Assembly: GCA_030549335.1 (NCBI GenBank)
Contig: CM060198.1
Coordinates: 46,837,353-46,901,352, forward strand
Direction of reading: 5' to 3'
Source of the DNA: Pontederia crassipes
Lineage: Eukaryota > Streptophyta > Magnoliopsida > Commelinales > Pontederiaceae
Length of the DNA stretch: 64,000 nucleotides
Shown here: positions 59,869 to 64,000 of the stretch, piece after piece
Numbering within the stretch: position 1 is the first letter of the stretch
How the letters are laid out: the number at the start of each line of letters is the position of its first letter
The notes under the pieces: generated by a model
Database searches by the model: none
What the model was told of the DNA's origin: nothing
What the model saw: the letters and a program-made list of their open reading frames with translations, nothing else
Made by a program: the position numbers and the translations under genes

Positions 59869-60690
59869 TTGGAAGCCAAGCTTTGTTTGCAGTCCAGTCA
59901 AGAAGCCCCACAAATCCAATTTGCCCTTCTAAAAGAAGAAATTCAGGAAATGAAGATGGAAATTGAGAAAGATATGAATGAAGAAAAAGAAGTAGTCATG
60001 GAGGCTGAAGTTGAAAAAGAATCTATCACACTTATAGAACAATTCAAGAAACAAGTTGAAGTTGCAGAAGTTACTGAAAAGGGTACTCCAATGATACCAG
60101 CAATGAATCACATTGAAGACCCACTTATAAGGTTCCCATCCAATGAAGAACAAATTCTAGAAGACTTTGATTTTGATTCTTTGATGAAACTATCAGATAC
60201 ACTCCTTTGTGATGAGGGCTGCAACTCAATTCACTTATTGTCTATCCCTAAAGATGAGTTACCTCCTGCACCCAACTGTCCAAAAGTTCTACTTGAAGAA
60301 ATTTGCTCCACAAACCATCATGGATCAGTTGAAGAATATCAACATCATAGAATCAAAGATGAAGAAACATTAAAAGAGAAGAAGTGGCCTGAACTTGAAG
60401 CAAGCACTAATTCATTTGAAGTCATTCAAAATTCCAAAGTCTCACCTATTTCATTTTCCATTGGACAACAGGTTATGACAGTAAAGCCACATGATGAGAC
60501 TGAAATGGCCAAGGAGGATACAAAAGTAGAAGAAATTTCTTTCCAAATGGAGGCTATAGTAAAATTCAAATTTATAGAAGGAATGAAATATTCAATGAAG
60601 GAAGATCATTATTTTTCTACTGAAAGATGGAACCAAGAGCTCAAAGATCTTCTAATAATGCTGCATTTTAATAGGTCAATGAAGAAATGA
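59869..60690 (+). CDS. Acidic 273-codon frame in the Athila-like element
   Basis: The longest open frame in the element. The N-terminal third is Glu/Lys-rich and probably coiled coil (LKEEIQEMKMEIEKDMNEEK). The middle has SLMKLSDTLLCDEGCNSIHL and the end RWNQELKDLLIMLHFNRSM. No protease, RT, integrase or zinc-finger motif is visible. The size and position fit a gag-like or non-autonomous-element protein. It is offset in frame from the preceding remnant, so it may be the tail of a once longer protein whose own start lay upstream. Function unknown. Confidence 0.45.
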   Translation: MEAKLCLQSSQEAPQIQFALLKEEIQEMKMEIEKDMNEEKEVVMEAEVEKESITLIEQFKKQVEVAEVTEKGTPMIPAMNHIEDPLIRFPSNEEQILEDFDFDSLMKLSDTLLCDEGCNSIHLLSIPKDELPPAPNCPKVLLEEICSTNHHGSVEEYQHHRIKDEETLKEKKWPELEASTNSFEVIQNSKVSPISFSIGQQVMTVKPHDETEMAKEDTKVEEISFQMEAIVKFKFIEGMKYSMKEDHYFSTERWNQELKDLLIMLHFNRSMKK

Positions 60691-62455
60691 CTACTTAAAC
60701 AAGATGGTGATCCAGGAGATAGAGATTCATATATCATAGATGAGAAGTTTTGGAATGAGAAGTTAATATATTTCTGGTACAATGGAGGAGGAAACCAAAC
60801 TGAAAAACAAGGGTCAATCGTTGACAAACTATGAGATCCATATTTGATTAGTGAAGCTGTCCATAGATTGAGATCTCTACTTGATCATATCATACTATTT
60901 AAACCTCCTTGATATCAAGAAGTGGAACAATGTCTAGCCTAAGACATTAAAGTAGGGCATTTCTTGGGAGGTAACCCAAGCCATTTTACACTTAATCTTT
61001 CTATTTTGCAGGAATAAAGATGGGAGGAATCAGATCAATCCACAAATTGGCAATTAGGGAGTACCCCTACCCTTAATTTTAATTTTTCTCAATGAAATCC
61101 TATTGATAACTGATATTATCTTTTCATTCATGCTGAATTCATCATATTAATATCTGAATCATCATTCATATCAATTGTCCCAATCCAAAATAGCTGAATT
61201 TTAGTGCATTTCAGTGAACTTCCATGCATTGTTGAATTGTTCACTCTAAAAATCTGATATTGACTACCCCACTGATGCCTCCTATTTCCCTGCAGGATTA
61301 GCTGCAATTCATGAAGAATGGACTACCCTAAGCCCCTGATTGAGATGCAAGAACCATTGGAAGGGATCAAATGCACAAATTCCATCAATTTCATACCCTC
61401 CCAACCCTCTCCCTTGCCTTAATTTCCAACACTGTGGACAGCGTTGAAGCTAAGCTTGGGGGAGGAAACCTGATGCTTTTCTAACCTTTACACCATATTT
61501 TCAATCTATTTTAATACTTATATCATCATTTACCACCAGGTTATCATTGTTTGAACAAGTTATCACTCGGTTGTCACTAGTTATTACTCGGTTATCATTT
61601 TTTTGGGCTCAACTCAATTCTGAATTTATTTTAACTCTGAAATGGGTAGAATACTTCATTATGATAGTTGGTACACTCCAATATCAAGTGGCCAACTTGG
61701 CCATTAGTCTTCTTGCTTTAATTGACATTATCAATTCAGATGCATTTGAATTAATTTTCAGCTGAAATTTTTTCTTTTTGTGGGTAACACTAGCTGACAT
61801 TCATGGATTAATTGAAAAGTAGAAGATGTCTAGAAAGGACTCAAGGATCTTGCTGCCATGTTAAATAGGAAATCTTGACTATTTGCATTTAAGGATCTAA
61901 ACTATACTTGAGTTTGAACCATTGCTCACTTCATGAACATAATAGAAAAAGAAAAATGAAAAAGGAAAAGTGAAAAGTTGCATTTTGCATGGCATGCATA
62001 CATGAATAAAGAGAGTGAAAATTCCAAAATAGGAACCTCTCCTGAATAAAGCCAGGATTTTTATCCTGTGACCAGCATGAATAAAAATTAGGTTCAAACC
62101 TGTTTATTGCATCCTCATGAATAAAAGTCAGGGTTTTCAAACATGTTTAAGCAATGAAAAATCTGTTCATGAAGAGATTGATGTTTCAAACTTTTTAGTA
62201 AAATTGACAATCCTTGTAATCCAAATCAGTTAATGTTAGTACTTCTTTCATGGCTTAAATTTGCTTTAACCTTTGTGACTCTTCAACTAGAATTTGGGAA
62301 TTGGAAAGAATGGGATGGAGTGTTGGCAAAGTGGGAAACTAATTGGACCTAATTCAGCTGATTTTTAATTCATTTGTGGACTATTAATTCAAATTTATCC
62401 TTAATTTCTGAATGTTTTGCTTGAGGACAAGCAAAAAGCTAAGCTTGGGAGAGTT
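60691..62455 (+). other. Non-coding 3' interior of the Athila-like element
   Basis: No coding frame of note. A first aagcttgggggagg purine tract lies at 61453-61466 and a second near 62441, so the region may hold an older 3' end or a duplicated purine tract. Confidence 0.5.
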
Positions 62456-63471
62456 TGATCACTAGCTGATCATAGTATGTTTTTAACCCATTTTCTATTC
62501 AAATCATATATATCGAGCCCCTATTTTGCATAACTTTTGGAAAATTGTGTTTGGAATGCCAGGATTGTGATAACTAGTTGATCTTTCTCAATTTATACTT
62601 GATTTCATATGCATAGAGGCTCTGAATTGCCAAAATCCATAAATATGTCAATTCTATGCAAAGTTATCATTTCAATGTGCTAGTTATCATTTTTCTACTT
62701 GAGTAGATTTCTAGCGATTATTTTGCCCTAAATCCACTGCCATCATGAATGAATCATATTTGGATGATCATATTTCAACTTGTGCAAAATTATCAATCCA
62801 TTTCACAAGTTATCATTTTTCAATGCCAAGTTATCGTTTAAGGGCAAAACTGTCATTTCGATATGCAAAACGGTCAAATCTGCACAAAGGCATTAAGCAA
62901 TCATTATATTATTGTCCTAACTCATTGCTGTTCAAATTTGATCACATTTGGATAACCACAATAAAAGTTATGACAAGTTATTATTTTTAAGGGCATTAAG
63001 TTATCGTTTTGGCACCCAAGTTATCATTCCTATGAAATCTTATCCACATTTGATTTCTGACCTTATTCACTTGCCATATTAATCCCTTGGATGCCTCTAA
63101 TTTCTTGAACCATTTGTATTTGGATAATTTTCATGATTAATGCAAAGTTATCATTTCCGGGTTCCAAAACTATCAATTTTTCATATCGATTTCCATTCTT
63201 GCACAACACCAAACTCCTTTTGATTATTGAGCTGAGTTTACTTGCTGTCATAATCCTTATTTGTTTATTTCTTATTAGAGGACTTTGATGTTTGCTGTTG
63301 TGGATTTTCTAGCAGGGAAAAGAAATATGAATTGAGCCAAAAAGGTGGGGGGGGGGGGGGACCACTCTTTTGCTATCCAAAAGCTGCTGCAGTCAGCTGG
63401 AATGCAGGGACCATTGGACAGATGACTGAAATCAGGGGAATAGAACATTTTGATGCCAATCAAAGGGTGGA
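62456..63471 (+). repeat. Right LTR of the Athila-like element, truncated
   Basis: 1,016 bp nearly identical to the start of the left LTR. Homology ends at ggtgga, after which an unrelated repeat starts with tgatgcg. Confidence 0.88.
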
Positions 63472-64000
63472 TGATGCGTTTGATTTGTAACAATAAAATT
63501 TGCTAGCAAGTGCACTAGTCGCTCAAGTAATATAGTAAAAAGGAGTAAGAGTGTCGAACCCACGAGGAATATTATTAATTCAATATCTGGATTTATAAAT
63601 TAATAAGAGAGAAAAAAACATGGATTTTGAAAATGAGTTTTAAAAGATAAAGAAAATAAGATAAAGATAAGATAATGGTGTTGAAGTTAGGCCTTAGGAT
63701 GAAAATAGATCAGGATAAATATTTGAACCATAAAAGATAAATTTAATCTTTAAAGATGGATTAGAGTCTCCCTAAAGTAATCTAATATGATTAACTTGTG
63801 GTCTCCACGACTGGCATCCCTCAATCTAATCATATAGAACTATCTTAATTTAATAAGAATTAAAGTCTCAACGACTGGTACCCCCAAAATCATATTAAAA
63901 TTAAGATGCATTAAATTGAATTCTCTAAACTAGTAATCACTCCACAAACTGGTATAGATTAATAGACCACACAAACTTGATTCTCCACACACTAGTTATC
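63472..64000. mobile_element. Start of another LTR-type repeat, runs off the window
   Basis: Starts tgatgcgtttgatttg exactly where the right LTR is cut. It contains gcaagtgcactagtcgctca and gtgtcgaacccacgaggaa, phrases I know from common plant LTR-element ends, and a repeated ctccacgactggcaccc-like unit at about 63800-63970. Its other end is not visible. Confidence 0.5.

Larger units (their letters stand above)
56369..63471 (+). mobile_element. Athila-like (Ty3/gypsy) LTR element lacking pol
   Basis: Left LTR 56369-58974, beginning tgataactag and ending ttatca. The primer site tggcgccgttgcca (58981-58994) matches the 3' end of plant tRNA-Asp, as used by Athila-type gypsy elements. The interior (about 3.5 kb) holds short gag-region frames and no protease, RT or integrase. 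A purine tract in aagcttgggagagtt (62441-62455) precedes the right LTR, which starts tgatcactagc at 62456 and matches the left one until 63471. There another repeat cuts it off, so about 1.6 kb of the right LTR is missing or displaced beyond the window. Confidence 0.88.

Overview
The window is nuclear DNA from a flowering plant. The host genes have GT-AG introns and encode plant-type proteins, and most of the remaining sequence is layered plant transposable elements: copia and Athila-like LTR elements, RTE and L1 LINEs, CACTA elements, MITEs and a TRIM. The GC-rich first exons of two genes and a TRIM of the SMART kind lean towards a monocot, but this is not proven. Nothing suggests a prokaryote, an organelle, a CRISPR array or an operon.

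Three host genes are readable. (1) The 3' half of a symplekin gene (399-2698, +), a scaffold of the mRNA 3'-end processing machinery. (2) A ribosomal protein uL13/L13a gene (27295-29020, -), with telo-box and site II promoter motifs; its first intron lacks an AG acceptor at the expected junction. (3) A complete Alfin-like PHD-finger gene (39610-50323, +), whose third intron has grown to about 9.7 kb by nested insertions. There is also a broken CRINKLY4-type receptor ectodomain (55099-56041, -) and several unidentified coding scraps.

Layout. 1-2.7 kb: symplekin, with a short RTE derivative in an intron. 2.7-5.75 kb: AT-rich spacer. 5.75-6.93 kb: tandem LTR-like units. 8.80-14.03 kb: LTR element with about 0.8-kb LTRs and no recognisable pol. 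14.60-19.34 kb: decayed copia element, - strand. 19.3-22.1 kb: AT-rich repeats. 22.1-25.3 kb: decayed full-length RTE LINE. 25.3-27.1 kb: three further RTE-derived insertions, one carrying a piece of a host gene. 27.3-29.2 kb: RPL13A. 29.2-32.1 kb: duplicated flank and a CACTA composite with a very long inverted repeat. 32-39.3 kb: AT-rich spacer with degenerate tandem units and two MITEs. 39.4-50.3 kb: Alfin-like gene, with a TRIM inside an inverted-repeat element, and an L1 LINE that itself contains a MULE-type MITE and a nearly intact RTE LINE. 50.3-53.3 kb: spacer. 53.31-54.96 kb: second CACTA element. 55.1-56.0 kb: receptor pseudogene. 56.37-63.47 kb: Athila-like LTR element with 2.6-kb LTRs and no pol, its right LTR cut by another repeat that runs to the window end.

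The host genes are unrelated neighbours and form no common pathway. The most notable observations are: a retro-inserted chimera of a host exon, partial intron and RTE tail with a 17-bp target-site duplication; a family of roughly 190-bp RTE derivatives sharing nearly the same internal deletion, beside possible helper copies; a CACTA composite that contains an inverted copy of its own flanking DNA; and non-standard splice sites in two housekeeping genes.
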